A DNA stretch of 64,000 nt from Siderastrea radians. Lineage: Eukaryota > Cnidaria > Anthozoa > Scleractinia > Rhizangiidae. The stretch is from NCBI GenBank assembly GCA_964017195.1, contig OZ024889.1, positions 60,225,858-60,289,857 of the forward strand. The letters run 5' to 3'. A model generated the notes under the pieces. That model was not told where the DNA came from, searched no databases, and saw only the letters and a program-made list of their open reading frames with translations. Shown piece by piece: positions 1 through 11,249 of this stretch (positions are counted from its first letter, which is position 1; each line of letters opens with the position of its first letter). The translations under genes and the position numbers were made by a program.

Positions 1-235
1 TCGGTTGTTTATATTTTCACGTTATATGTGGCTGAGTAATTCAAAGAAATTTCGAGTAATACTCTCGTTTAGAGAATGAGGAATACACGGTGATGTTCTG
101 TTATGGTCCACTAGGTTATAGGAACTTCAAATACTATTCTTTTATTAAAAACTGGACTAGGTATACTGGATTTCTAGCATTTTGATTGGCTGAACGGAGC
201 TAGGCTATCAGCTCTTAGTATAAATCTACTAGCGT

Positions 236-301
236 TCTATCATAAATGCTGCAATCTGATTGGCTACCTTACTCGCTATCTATTCCGTAATAGATAAGGA
301 G
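236..301. repeat. Short palindromic MITE-like hairpin
   Basis: Near 273-305 the sequence around CTCGCTATCTATT and AATAGATAAGGAG forms an imperfect stem. Flanking 'tgattggct' motifs occur at about 181 and 258. It resembles a small palindromic MITE remnant. No target duplication can be assigned. Confidence 0.25.
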
Positions 302-346
302 TAGCGAAAAGGTGAGTGGCAGGACACAGCGGCAAAATGAGTGCGC

Positions 347-2020
347 GTGCGCTAACTCGTTCCCGCCATTTTCGCGGGCGGGCGCAAGCAGAGAGACTGG
401 ATTCCATTCATTTGGGGAAAATAGTGGCAATTTAAAAATTCCCGTCATATGTTTTCATTTCGCGGAGATAAGGCCGTCACGAAAAAGATAAGGTTTTCAC
501 CTTGAAGGCAGTTCCTAGAGAGGCTCTTCTTTCACATACCTTTTTTAGAAAACTAATTGTCTTCGCCACCATAGCAAATTTTTCGCTCGAAGTCAATGGC
601 TCGTAAGTGAAACATGAATTGTGTCAGATAAGCTTAAGCTTATACTTTTGTCGTAGCAGTGCTAGCTTTCGCCTTTTTTTAAAGGTAAATTACTTAGCTG
701 TTGTTTGAGGGCTAAAACTCGGGATAAGTCCGTTTGCAAGAAAAAGATGATTGCAAAAGCTGGTAGTCAAAATTAAAGCCACAGAAAAACTCGCCTGAAA
801 TTCAGGCTAGAGGCGAAAACAACATGCGGACCGCCGAGGAAACGACACTTTTGCTTGCTTTATTCATCACGAAGTATAGAACTGATTCTTACTTACACGT
901 CTTTCTACAATGCTTAATTAACTTGGATTGGCATGATAGCCGCAGGAATAAAATTCTGAAACCTTTAGGCAAATAATGGGAAGTCTTATTTTTTCGGTTT
1001 AGTTTCCATGCTATATAAGGTGTCCTTAGTCACAACTCAAACTTACAATCAGTCGACTCTTTACAGACAGAGAGCAAAGAGAGGAAAGTTTGTTATTTCA
1101 AGAAGCTTTTTTTTAAAGAAATAAAAGCGAGAACTACTCTAGAATCACCGAACGGAAAGGGTTTATATAATTGGAGAAGTTAAAGTAATGAAATAAATGT
1201 GCAAAATATAATCTTCGATCACGGCGTTCTGACATCAGACCGCAGTACTAGAAGAGTTTTGTACAAATCTATAAATTTAAATTTAAATGATTTTAGAAAT
1301 TACTTCGTTGCAAAAAGAAAGAAACTATAATCGCGCATGATTCTAAGAGCTGAAAGCACGCTGAAGGTTTATTTCATACAAGCCGAAAGAAGGTGATTCA
1401 AAACATTGTGATTCAGCTGTTTATAACTGATGCGTGACAATTTTTCTTTCTTAGCAAGCGATCGTAACACCATCTACCTTGTATCGGTGCTAATGTAACC
1501 TCAACTTGAATTCGCCAAGTCATCCCACAACAGCAAAAAGTCTTGATGGAATTGGCTGTTTTCGCAGCACTCGTGATCGTGAACAAGTTTTCGGAACTAA
1601 AACGGAGCAACTGTTGTTTTTCCCAATTTGATTTCAGTGCGGTCCATTGGAAGTTGAGCATTCCGAGTGAACTCTTCTGATATATTAAAGGAATATTTTC
1701 TGGAGGTACAACAGAGTTTTAGTCTCGGTCCTCTCTCTCGTCATGCATTTTTATCAACGCGCTGCATCCAACACAAGCCACGCAATCGAAGATCAAACAC
1801 TACCGGCCCCGAACTAATTTTCACTTTTGTTGTAAGCACCAAACCCTTTATGTAAAGTGCATGAGTACAACAAGTTTCAAACCCTTTCAACAAAACCAAC
1901 CTTACCTCGCTGACTCTTGCTCTCTGGTTACAAACTACACAAAACTGGAACTTTCTCTGTTATAATAGCTTGATCATAACCGGAAACAACAAAATGTCAG
2001 GAAGCCCGCGAAAAAGCCGA
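347..2020. other. Non-coding stretch
   Basis: Apart from the TATA candidate I see only short, compositionally random ORFs here. There is no recognisable exon, repeat array or RNA gene. The interval may be the interior of the inverted-repeat pair described for 325-2046. Confidence 0.4.
1012..1052 (+). promoter_or_regulatory. Possible TATA-type core promoter
   Basis: TATATAAG at 1012-1019 is followed about 30 bases later by TCA-containing initiator-like sequence (around 1037-1050). That spacing suits a Pol II TATA promoter on the plus strand. No convincing ORF follows within 1.5 kb, so it would have to drive a spliced or non-coding transcript, or may be chance. Confidence 0.25.
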
Positions 2021-2138
2021 GCATGCGCACTCATTTTGCCGCTGTGTCGAGTGGCAGGCACAGTCTTATACTTCAAAATAACAGTGCAATGATGTAAAAC
2101 TTTTCACTTTAGTGGAATATTAATCGAGATTTATACTA

Positions 2139-2245
2139 AAACAATTAGATTATTCGCTCTCGTTTTCTATGCGTGATAGTTGATCCGGCCTTCGGCCTCA
2201 CCAACTATTACGCGATAAAAATCTCGAGCTCATAATCTAATTGTT
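2139..2245. mobile_element. Palindromic MITE (about 107 bp)
   Basis: The ends AACAATTAGATTAT and ATAATCTAATTGTT are inverted. The stem continues inward (GCGTGATAGTTG against CAACTATTACGCG) to a GC-rich centre. The whole unit folds on itself and has no coding capacity. Its terminal motif resembles that of the hairpin at 3233-3345, so the two probably belong to related families. Confidence 0.55.
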
Positions 2246-2902
2246 AAATATACCTGCTGCGACCAAATATGGTCAATGAACACTCGACAACAAAGTGAGC
2301 AACCTGGCGAGAAAAATGGACGAGAAAAATCACTTTCAATTGCAGCGACTTTAGATTAAGGAAAAATTCCAACAGCGTCACTGAGACACAAATCAAAATT
2401 ATTCGGGAGTGCTTGATTTCTTGAGACGACAAGAAACTGTGTAGAAATAGAAATTTAAGCATTTAGCGTTGGGTTTACATTCTTTCATCGACACGTCGAA
2501 CATTAAAATTTTACAAACAGTAGGTTTTATCGGGAAGGCTTCCCATTCTGAAATATCACTGAGGACAAGACAAAATAAAACACAGTAAAATGGGAGAGAA
2601 GCAATAAATTAAAACTATCACACATTCATGGCGAGTCAGTACGAAAATCCTGAAGCAATCTCAACGAGCACTGATTAAACTACCAAGATGGAACGAAGAG
2701 CGACATATTTTTGGCTACACTACGCAAAATTGACACTGGTTTACCTGCACTCGTTGTAGCTCTGTGCTCTGCTCCAAATTAAATGTTCAGATACAAATCC
2801 GATGCCATGAAAAAATAGTTGAATCATTCTCTTTCCCAGTTGATTGAGTGTTGTTTTCAATCCGTTGTAATCCGTTGTGCGAACGGATTACAAACTTGTT
2901 CC

Positions 2903-3119
2903 GTTTCAACTCCCGCAGCGACTAAGGTAAAATCGTACAGCTTCAATACGCTTTGAACGATGATTACAGCAATGTTTCAGGAAAAATCAAACACGTACCA
3001 CATTTCAAAGCCAATAATTAGAAGATTTTTTGTGCCACTTCGAACACTTCGGAGCAGTTGCGTTGATTCATTCAGCTTTGCAAAGCGAACGCTGCAACAC
3101 TTCACAAGGTCTTGGCGCC
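2903..3119 (+). repeat. Dispersed repeat, inverted partner at 5327-5538
   Basis: About 215 bases are clearly similar, in inverted orientation, to 5327-5538. Both contain the block GCTGCAACACTTC and an adjacent GGCGCC. The copies are diverged but collinear. The reading frames through them are not conserved enough to call coding, so I treat it as a dispersed repeat family. Confidence 0.55.
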
Positions 3120-3232
3120 TTTTTCGTTCAGTCATTTGATCAATTCTTGTTCCCTTTTCATTTCTTCTTTCCTTTTCTCTTTTCTTTTTTCTTTCTTGAT
3201 TTTATAGCAATTAGTGGCCGAGTTTTTAATAA

Positions 3233-3345
3233 AACAATTATTCTACTCGGGCTTGCTGGATATCAAATGATTATAACCAACTCGGCGCTACGCGCCTCGT
3301 TGGTTATCTATCATTCGATATCCAGCGCGCCCTCGTAGAATAATT
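3233..3345. mobile_element. Palindromic MITE (about 113 bp)
   Basis: AACAATTATTCTACTCGGGC at the left is matched by GCCCTCGTAGAATAATT at the right. The inner arms (CTGGATATC against GATATCCAG, and ATAACCAACTCG against CGTTGGTTAT) continue the stem. It is a self-complementary, non-coding element of the same general type as the one at 2139-2245. Confidence 0.6.
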
Positions 3346-5192
3346 AGGGAACATAAGCGACCACGACGGCAACGCCAAGGAAAACGTCACTTTAAAAATG
3401 ACTTCCAATATTTCAAACTTTTTCGCGATAGTTTCAACTCGTTCAATCTGTCTAATGTAGCCGAATAATCCGGGAGCTGACTCTGTAAGGACGGCGATAT
3501 AGTTCAGGTAGAAAAAAGAAACTTCACTATCGTGTGTTCACGTTCTACATAAAACTTTGAATTTGGTCATTTCACGTTGTTGTTTTGCAGAGGACGGCAA
3601 AGAAATGTACCAAAATCTGTATCGCACGTGCAGAGTCATTGTTTTGCTAATTAAACCTTTTGTTTTGTGCCGTTCTCGTCAGCCGTCGCCGTCGTATTTG
3701 CTTAAGTTCCCTATTGTTAATTAGCGGAAGTTTAAGAAGGGAACTTTCATAGTATGCGGAATACACGGTAATGTTTTCCTATTTTCTGCTTACTGTGTAC
3801 CGCGTACCAAGTTGAATAAAAATAATTTCTGCGTATCGCGGAGCCGGCTTGGCAGCGACACAGAAAATAGTTCATGTGAAGGGGCATATGTTATGCAGTT
3901 GAGCCAAAATCTGTTGGGACGTATGTATGTATATGCACAAGACAACCGAGCGAAGCATTTCTTAGGTGTGTGAGGAAATGTGTATCTCACCGCACATGTG
4001 ATGTTAGCACGAACGCCAAATAAATATTCGCTCACCATTCGACGATCCTGCTCAGATATGATTGCTAATGTTTTTCTTCCTGATGGCTGGAACTGATCCT
4101 GGTTTTAAATATTTCCTTGAACCTTTCTCATAAAATGTTTGAGTAAAACATTCAGCCGTAAAATGCACAGAGCAAACAGTGTCCAACAGGATTGAAGTCC
4201 TTCCGGTGCACGCAAACGAAGCTTCTCCGCTTAAAATAAACGTACCCACTTGTCGGTGAACTAAGAATGGAAATTTCCGATTCATCGATGGTTTCTTTGC
4301 CGTAATATTCAACAACAGAGCGCCTACCACGCATACTGCAGCTCAAAATCGAAGAAATGAATCTTGCGACAGTTGCGAACCCTCACACCTCTCCGAATGC
4401 ATAAGAAAGTAGGCACGTTTGCTTTGTTGCGTTGAGACTTCTACGTCAATCCTCTCTGCCCGACTCGGCCCAACTCGTCCCGGTCATTTTTGAATTGAGT
4501 AATGGCGGCAAGGCGATTTCGAAAATTACAGTTAAAATAATCGGACTTGCCGTGCGAATTTCTACTTAAAACTTTGCACGGTGAGTAATATGTACTTATA
4601 TTTGCGAAATACGGAGAGAACAAAAATTCATATTTTTGATCATATTAGCACTTTAAATGTAATACGCCACGGTAAAAAAGTGTATTGCACTAGCTTCTTA
4701 GTGATTTTGCGTCTTGATCGAGCTAAAAATGAGATGTACCGAAAAACTGAGACTTCTCAATATTTCATTTTCACTGGACTATGGCGCCAATTTGCTTCAA
4801 CTACCAGACTTTCATTTTGCCTTTCTTTTTTAAATCTAATTAGCTTGAGAAAACAAACATCTGAAGGATTCTTCTAGTGAAGCGACACCATTAAACCTGG
4901 TGAAGGAGGCTCGAAAGGGTTACTGAATGTCATAAACCTTTTGAAACGAGGGAGATTATAAGGAAGCATTTCTGAGCATGTGGGCAAACTATGAATATCT
5001 TGACAATTTTTTTTGTTAAGCAATACTTTAAGGCTGGTTGTGACGTCAGAGCCGTTACCATGGCAACACGAAAGTTGCATAAAAAGAACCCAAAATTTCA
5101 GTTTTTGCCAATTATCTGTAAAACTAAGTCGGTGACCTACTCTTTTCATTTGCATTTTTTGAAAGCTCCCTGAATTCTTTAACTCTTTTGAC
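3346..5192. other. Non-coding stretch
   Basis: Many short overlapping ORFs occur on both strands, none with domain-like composition or splice context that I trust. The only notable site is the CRE plus X-box pair at 5041-5067. Confidence 0.4.
5041..5067. promoter_or_regulatory. CRE next to an RFX X-box
   Basis: A perfect palindromic CRE (TGACGTCA, 5041-5048) lies five bases from a near-perfect X-box, GTTACCATGGCAAC (5054-5067). CREB/ATF proteins bind the first motif and RFX proteins the second. X-boxes mark ciliary genes, and paired X/CRE motifs occur in vertebrate MHC class II promoters. The motifs are seen; occupancy and a target gene are not known. The pair may be carried by a repeat. Confidence 0.5.
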
Positions 5193-5276
5193 GTTAAAGT
5201 TATTTAGTGGAACCAGAAACTCATAAGGAGTGGAAACGTGTAACTCGCGTTCGGTGCTCGTAAATATTGATTTTTT

Positions 5277-5311
<35 letters not shown>

Positions 5312-6370
5312 CACGCACGAGTTTAAGGCGCCAAAACCTTGCGAAGTGTTGCAGCGTTCCTTTGCAAACCTGAATGGATCAATGAAACTGCTCCGAAGTG
5401 AACGTCCGGGAATAAGTTTTTTCGCAAAAGTCGTACAATTATTGGCTCTAATTATGTTTCCTGAAAAAATTGTTGTATTCATCGCCCAAAGCGGATTGAA
5501 GCTGTATGATTTTAACATTGTAGATGGAGAGTTGAAACGAACACAAAACGTAGTGGTTCCAGGTTCAGAGGCTGCGGACGGGATGTGGCAAAAAAAACAT
5601 GTTAACAATGAATCAAACAACTGGGAAAGCGATCATTCAACTTATTTTGCATTACGTTCTCTTTATTTGAACATTTGGAGCTGCTTGAACTCAGAGCTAC
5701 ATCGACTGCAGGTAAAACGATGTTATTTTTGTAGTATATAGCCGAAGAAAAAGTCGTCCTTTCTTATTCAGCTTATTTAGCTTGATTTTGGTAGCGAATC
5801 ACTGAAAACGTATGACACTTCAATATTAATAAATGGTTCTCTTCAATTTTACCGTGTTTTATTTTTGTATCATGTCTTGATATTTCGGTGTCAAAAGTTT
5901 TCCGTATAAAATCTACCTTTTGTGAACATTTGTTGATAGTGCGACGGTGAAAAAAGCGGGACTGAAATCATAAAAACAACGCTAGACTATTTTGGTTTGG
6001 TTTCACAGTCTGATTTAGTTCTAACCCCAGCGCTTTGCTCCATGTTGTTTCAATTACTAATTTTTTTGGCCTCAAAAATTTCCTGCTCGGTCTTCGAAAC
6101 CGGTATTTCTTTCGCTTTTCGTTCCTACGTTTGAAAGTTTTTCAGCTTCATTTTCCCCAGTTTGTCGGCCATTAATCTATGAACAAGTGCGCGAACTTGG
6201 TGTAAAATTACGTCACGTCGTTCACGAAGATTGATTGGTCAGTTCTCTCTCTCTTCATGTTCCAAATATGGTACTTGCGAAAATGAATAATTACGAGCAT
6301 CGTTCAAAACCTATATATGCGAGTTACACGTTTCAAGTCCTTATGAGTTTCTGGTGGAACTTAAGTTATA
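5193..6370. mobile_element. Fold-back element with about 105-bp inverted ends
   Basis: The segment 5193-5297 returns inverted at 6259-6370, sharing CCAAATATGGTACTT and GTTACACGTTT as well as AGTTTCTGGT. The 1.2-kb interior includes the dispersed repeat 5327-5538. It has no transposase-like ORF, so it is a probable non-autonomous TIR element. No clear target duplication was found. Confidence 0.45.
5327..5538 (-). repeat. Dispersed repeat, inverted partner at 2903-3119
   Basis: This is the inverted copy of 2903-3119 and lies inside the fold-back element at 5193-6370. ORFs run through it on both strands (5204-5620 minus and 5346-5741 plus). The other copy does not keep the frame, which argues against protein coding. 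Confidence 0.5.
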
Positions 6371-9300
6371 TCAAAAAAATCCTTTTTTAAATTACAAGTA
6401 ATTCCTCTGAAAAACTTTCCTCCAAACCCTTTTATTTTAATTGGCACACTTAATGTTACGTGCACGCAAAAAATCAGGATGGGTCACGGAGCAAAATTTT
6501 GAGGTAAAAACAAATGCTTCTTGCAAGTTTTAGTTTGCGCTTTGCGCGGTTTTATGGGGCCTTTTTAACTTTCGGTATTTTGCACCATGTGTGCGCGCGA
6601 CTTATAATAGAAATTTGGATTCACTCAGCCGACGCGAGCATTCTAGTTATGTCATGTGTAGGCTACGCCGGCGCTTGGCTAGAAACCCTTTCGAGCCTCC
6701 TTAAACAGCGGTTACGTCACGGAAAGTGCTCGTTCAATTTCGAGACAAGTTGGTCAGTACCTCTGCCATCTAACGATAACCTGAAAAATTTCTTGCGCTG
6801 TGTGTGCTCTAGTAATGGGCTAGAAAACCATGCAGAACAAATTTCGAACTACACTATGAAAAATTTCTTGACAGACTCGTATTTTTTAAAATAGTCGGCA
6901 GCATTATAATTCAAGTCTGCGCCAGAGAAAGGTAACTTTTTTTCACGATTACTCGCCAGTTGTTCAAGTTTGTGAACAATCTAGTAAAGGCTGAATTATG
7001 GGTAGCGATGACGTTCACCTTGAGACCCGGACAATTCCCCAGCGTGTGTTCACTTTCTTTGGTTGTGCACAGAGCGGCAAATATTTTACCAGAGCATATC
7101 ATGTTCCTGATCAAAATAGATAAAGCAGTTGCAACGGCATTCTTCTGCTCATTAAATGCGACGGTTTGTGTCTTTCTTGTTTCCGTTCCCGTCACCACCC
7201 ACTGACAAGGCGCCTTGCGACCATCTTTCTTTTGACAATCGGTTGTCAGGGAAATCGATAATGGTCCTTTTTTTAAAGTCACTTTAATAAACGCTTACAG
7301 ACCTTAAATGAACTCGTTTAGCGAAGTGCCAGGTTTTTATGCATGTGGACGAGTTTACTCTTTAGCATCTTTCGCTTTGCTTGAACCAGAGATAAGCAGT
7401 TTACAAAAGCCTTTCAGTTTAATGTATTTATGTATTTATCTCTTTTCCCTTTCAATTTTAATGCATTTAAAAGAAAAAAAAATTGAAAGCAGTTTGCCTT
7501 TATTCGGATTTGTACAATTCTCCTTTTCTCAAAAATGTTTCTGATTCTCGCATCGGCCTGTTGACGAAAAAAATGAACCGGTTGAACTCGGTTTAAGAAA
7601 CCGTAGAGCTCAACATTGAAAAATTGTAATTGTCAGCTGAGATATGGGGATTTGTTTGAATTACTGTAGTAAATGAATATTATATTTGACGAACTGTCAG
7701 CTTAGGGAGAAAGTTTGGCTGAATGTGCTAGCTGATAGCTAAGAAAATGGGCTGAAATTTTCATGTGTAAGTGAGAATTGACCCGCCTCATTCAAACTCT
7801 CTGTTTTTTTCTACCGAAAGTGATAAACCATGTTATTAACCTTGCTGACCGGAAAACAATTCTGAGCCGTTTATCAATTTGTAAAGAAACGGCAGCTGCG
7901 TTTAACAAAACCAAGTATCAGGTGACATTTTGCGAATTTGCACAAAAAGAAAGGGAGAAGGGATTGGTTTTCAACATGACGATCCTAATATCTTTAAAGC
8001 TTGAGCTTTTCATTTGAGTTTTTTAAATTTTACTTTAAAGTTAACATGAAATTAACCGTTTAACTTATTTAGTATTATCAGTTGAGAATAACCATTGCAA
8101 CTACCCTTCCAATAAAAAGCAATCAAATGCAAACGATATATTTTCTCTCGAAAAATCCCACGTTTCTTCGACCTTTCGTTGCATTTAATTTGGTCATTAT
8201 GTCTTACAGAAGGTAAGTTTTGGAGAAAGTCAGGTTTTGTTTTTAAAAGTGTTTGCAAAACCTAGATTTTGTTGCTTTTGAAATTAACGATTTTATGTAA
8301 TTTGGGTAATGAGGCTCGATAGCGAATTTAGATAAGATCACAGGAAACAAATTAATTTTCTTCACTAGAACAGATTGTTGTTTCCGAGAGGCGAAATGAA
8401 AATTGAAAATCAGGTCAAAGATAAATTAGTTGGTAAAAGCGACAAAGTTTTTCATTGAGGAAGTGCGAAATGAAATAACTATAACACAAGACAATTTACA
8501 ATTTTCCTTTGTGCCATGAAAAACTATATTAGTAACGCAAAACATTGTTCCGGAGGTTTTTAAACTTGCGAATGTACCACAATGAAAAACTTACCTGAAA
8601 GGACTTGAGATGAACAACTTCTTATTGCAACCAGTTCGCACGTTATAAAAATTAAGCTGAGTCCCTGGTGTGAGATCGTCATGTTTCCTTCTTGTTTAAT
8701 ACACAGTCTGAAAAGTTAATACCAAGAAATAAAATTATAGAAATGGTATTCCGCGTTGACAATTGGCAGTGAAGAGTAATGTTCTGAGCACTTTGAAGTC
8801 GTTAGAGGTCTTTAACATTGCCTTGCCGAAAGTTCGACGTTTTCGTTGTTCTAAAGGAAGGCTCTACGTTTTAATTTAAAACATACAATGCCACGGGCAT
8901 GCCTGTCGCAAAATCCAATATTTAGCATAATTCATAAACAAACATTGAAGAAAAACATCTGATAGCTGTGAAGCGTAATCTAGAGATGTATTGAATATCA
9001 TCCTATCTGTTTATATCTCAGTACTTAAAAAACCACTGGGCAGTCAAAGATAAAAAAAAATCCTAAATGGGCAATTTAAAACCATTACGACATTACTTGT
9101 ACCTTGCAACAATTCCTTTACTGGTGTTTTGACCTAGGACTTCGAAAAAATGATTAACATTTTTCGCGGTTACTCATAATGTGTTATGACATTTGTAATT
9201 GAAAGCCAGTTTTACCGGCTGAAAATTGACTACAGCATAAGCCCAGTATTTTTTTAAAAGATAAAACCATTTATATTTTAAAGTAAATTTTCCTTTATAT

Positions 9301-10046
9301 TTCTGTCATAAAATATTTTAGTCGTATTTCGTCAGCTGCTTCTCAATGCCAACGAGTGCAAAGGATGCAGATTTATAATCTTGGCAACTGAGCCAGCTTT
9401 TGTTTGTGCCAATGAAATTGTGCTATCAGCTTTAGAAGACGTTTGCTCAACTCCTTAACGCTTTAACTAGCGATAACGGCTCTTTTTTTTTTCTTTTAGC
9501 AAAATTAACATAACTGACAGCTGCTGCCAGATCATTTATAATAAGCTAAGGAAATTGAGCCTGCCGGCAGGCTGTCTTCTTGGAGGGAAAGGTTGGGAGG
9601 AATAGCGGTGGGGAAACTGCGGGCTCGTTGTCAATTGTCCTTAGCTGAAACTACAAGCGTGGACATTGCCGTCGAGAAACAAACCAACAACTACCAAATA
9701 AACAAACAAAAAGCCACAAAAGGGAAAAAACAAACAAACGAACGAAGTAAAAAGATAATGATATGTTTGCACAACAATGTTTTTAGGGGATTGTTGAGAG
9801 AGAAGGACTGAGAGGAACTAATTCTATGGTCTTCAAACATCTTAAATTTACCAGTGGCCAGAATTTATCTAAGGTGTTTTTTCTTCTTCTTTTTTGTTTT
9901 TGCAATGGCTGCTAATGGTCACTGATCCAATTTCTTCGACCCCAAAACAAAGACGACTTAGCGTGCATCCCGTGTATCAGAAGCTTATTGCAACTGGCCC
10001 AGACTACTTCTTTTTAAGCCCGTTAAAGTTTTGCATTGTTTTAAAG
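6371..10046. other. Non-coding stretch, no gene recognised
   Basis: About 3.7 kb of AT-rich sequence. ORFs of 126 aa (6514-6894 plus) and 123 aa (6911-7282 minus) exist, but neither shows a domain, splice context or repeated homology. I see no RNA gene or tandem array. Confidence 0.4.
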
Positions 10047-10275
10047 GCTGTTTTCCATGTGATTGCTACGATCGCTACGATCGCTACGATCGCTGGAATC
10101 CCTGGAAAAAAGGAAAGAAAAAAACAACGTTCGGCAATAGTTTTGATTAAATGGCAACCACAGTTCAGCGATCGTAGCGATCACAACATTTCAGAACGAT
10201 CGCTGAAGATTGGTTTCCATGTGTTCGCAGCAATCAGCCGAACGTTTTTTTCCAGCGATCATATGGAAACCAGCT
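10047..10275. mobile_element. MITE with GCTACGATC subrepeats
   Basis: The ends GGCTGTTTTCCATGTGAT and ATCATATGGAAACCAGC are inverted. Just inside the left end the 9-bp unit GCTACGATC is repeated three to four times. AGCGATCGTAGCGATC and related blocks answer it on the right. The unit is non-coding; superfamily and target duplication are unresolved. Confidence 0.5.
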
Positions 10276-10867
10276 TCAAGCAACCATTTCCATATTAAGA
10301 AAGGCTGCACCCCAAAGATAACTCTTGCGACCGCGGACAAGTACTGGTTGAGCATAAATTCGTCACACCAGTCCAGTTCACTTTAATCAACACTGGAATT
10401 CAACCGCCAAGAGAACTTTAAAAAAATATAGCCTATCTAAATGCATGTATAAAATATGTAGGTATAGCTTAACTAAGTTATCCGTTTTGCTCCCTCATGT
10501 TGTCAGCCATTAATAAATACCGGCCTAGAAAACCATCAGTTCTCCACTAGAATGCATCTCTCTTCGGCATTTCTCACAACTGAAGAACACGTTACAATTT
10601 CCGGTGGCTAGCAAGATTTAAATTTACTTGAAATTCTTATCCGGCTGCAGGTTTTTGTAGATAAGTTTGTCGTAGTTTTTAAAGTCTATATATATTATTT
10701 TATTATAGTGGGGGGCCGTGTTTTTTTTTTCGGTCTGTTTGCTTAACTGCTCTTCGCTTGAAAACTTCACCCAGTCCTTCCATCGACTTTGCCTGAATAA
10801 ATCAATTCTAATCTTAAGTGGGTAAAATGTGATCGTCGGGGTAAATGTGTAGTCCTGAAAATGACTG

Positions 10868-10970
10868 TTTGTGGTGACATTGACTGACGTTTCGACAACC
10901 TGAACGGAAGTCATCATCAGAGTGGACTCTGATCATGACGTGTCGAAACGTCAGTCAATGTCACCACAAA
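10868..10970. repeat. Perfect 30-bp inverted repeat (hairpin)
   Basis: Arms at 10868-10897 and 10941-10970 are exact reverse complements over 30 bases, beginning TTTGTGGTGACATTGACTGA. The 43-base middle is itself nearly palindromic around GTCATCATCAGAGT. It would form a long hairpin and is probably a MITE. Confidence 0.65.
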
Positions 10971-11074
10971 AAGTCCTCCTCGGGACTGCATTCACCCGGA
11001 CGATCATACCTCACCCACTTATGACATGACTCCTCACTCAGGGTTCAAACTATTTACAGTAAAACAATTCTTTC

Positions 11075-11087
11075 AATAATAATAATA

Positions 11088-11143
<56 letters not shown>

Positions 11144-11215
11144 TATTTATATAGCGCCATTTCAGTTCCATCGCTGTCTAATGGTGCCTTACAAAACAAT
11201 TACCTTGTATTATGC
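11075..11215 (-). mobile_element. LINE/SINE 3' tail with (ATT)n
   Basis: Read on the minus strand, 11215-11142 ends in GGCGCTATATAAATAAAGT and runs directly into about 65 bases of ATT repeats (11140-11075). This arrangement is typical of the 3' ends of L2/CR1-type LINEs and of SINEs that share their tails. Only the tail is visible; no reverse transcriptase is nearby. Confidence 0.55.
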
Positions 11216-11249
11216 TGTACTTAAGTTGTAAATTTAAATCATGTTTGCT

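Larger units (their letters stand above)
325..2046. repeat. Inverted repeat pair flanking about 1.7 kb
   Basis: A perfect 22-bp stretch at 325-346 (CACAGCGGCAAAATGAGTGC plus two bases) returns inverted at 2025-2046, with weaker similarity on both sides (roughly 311-380 against 2003-2065). This could be the ends of a decayed TIR element or two copies of one dispersed repeat in opposite orientation. No target duplication was found and nothing between them looks like a transposase. Confidence 0.45.

Noticed and set aside
5204..5741. Overlapping ORFs of 138 aa (minus) and 131 aa (plus)
   Set aside because: They lie in a dispersed repeat whose other copy (2903-3119) does not preserve either frame.
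6514..6894. Plus-strand ORF of 126 aa
   Set aside because: It has no recognisable domain, no supporting splice or promoter context and no paralogue in the window. The length is within chance for AT-rich sequence.
6911..7282. Minus-strand ORF of 123 aa
   Set aside because: Its composition is somewhat protein-like, but an overlapping ORF on the other strand is equally open and no domain or exon boundary supports it. I left it uncalled.
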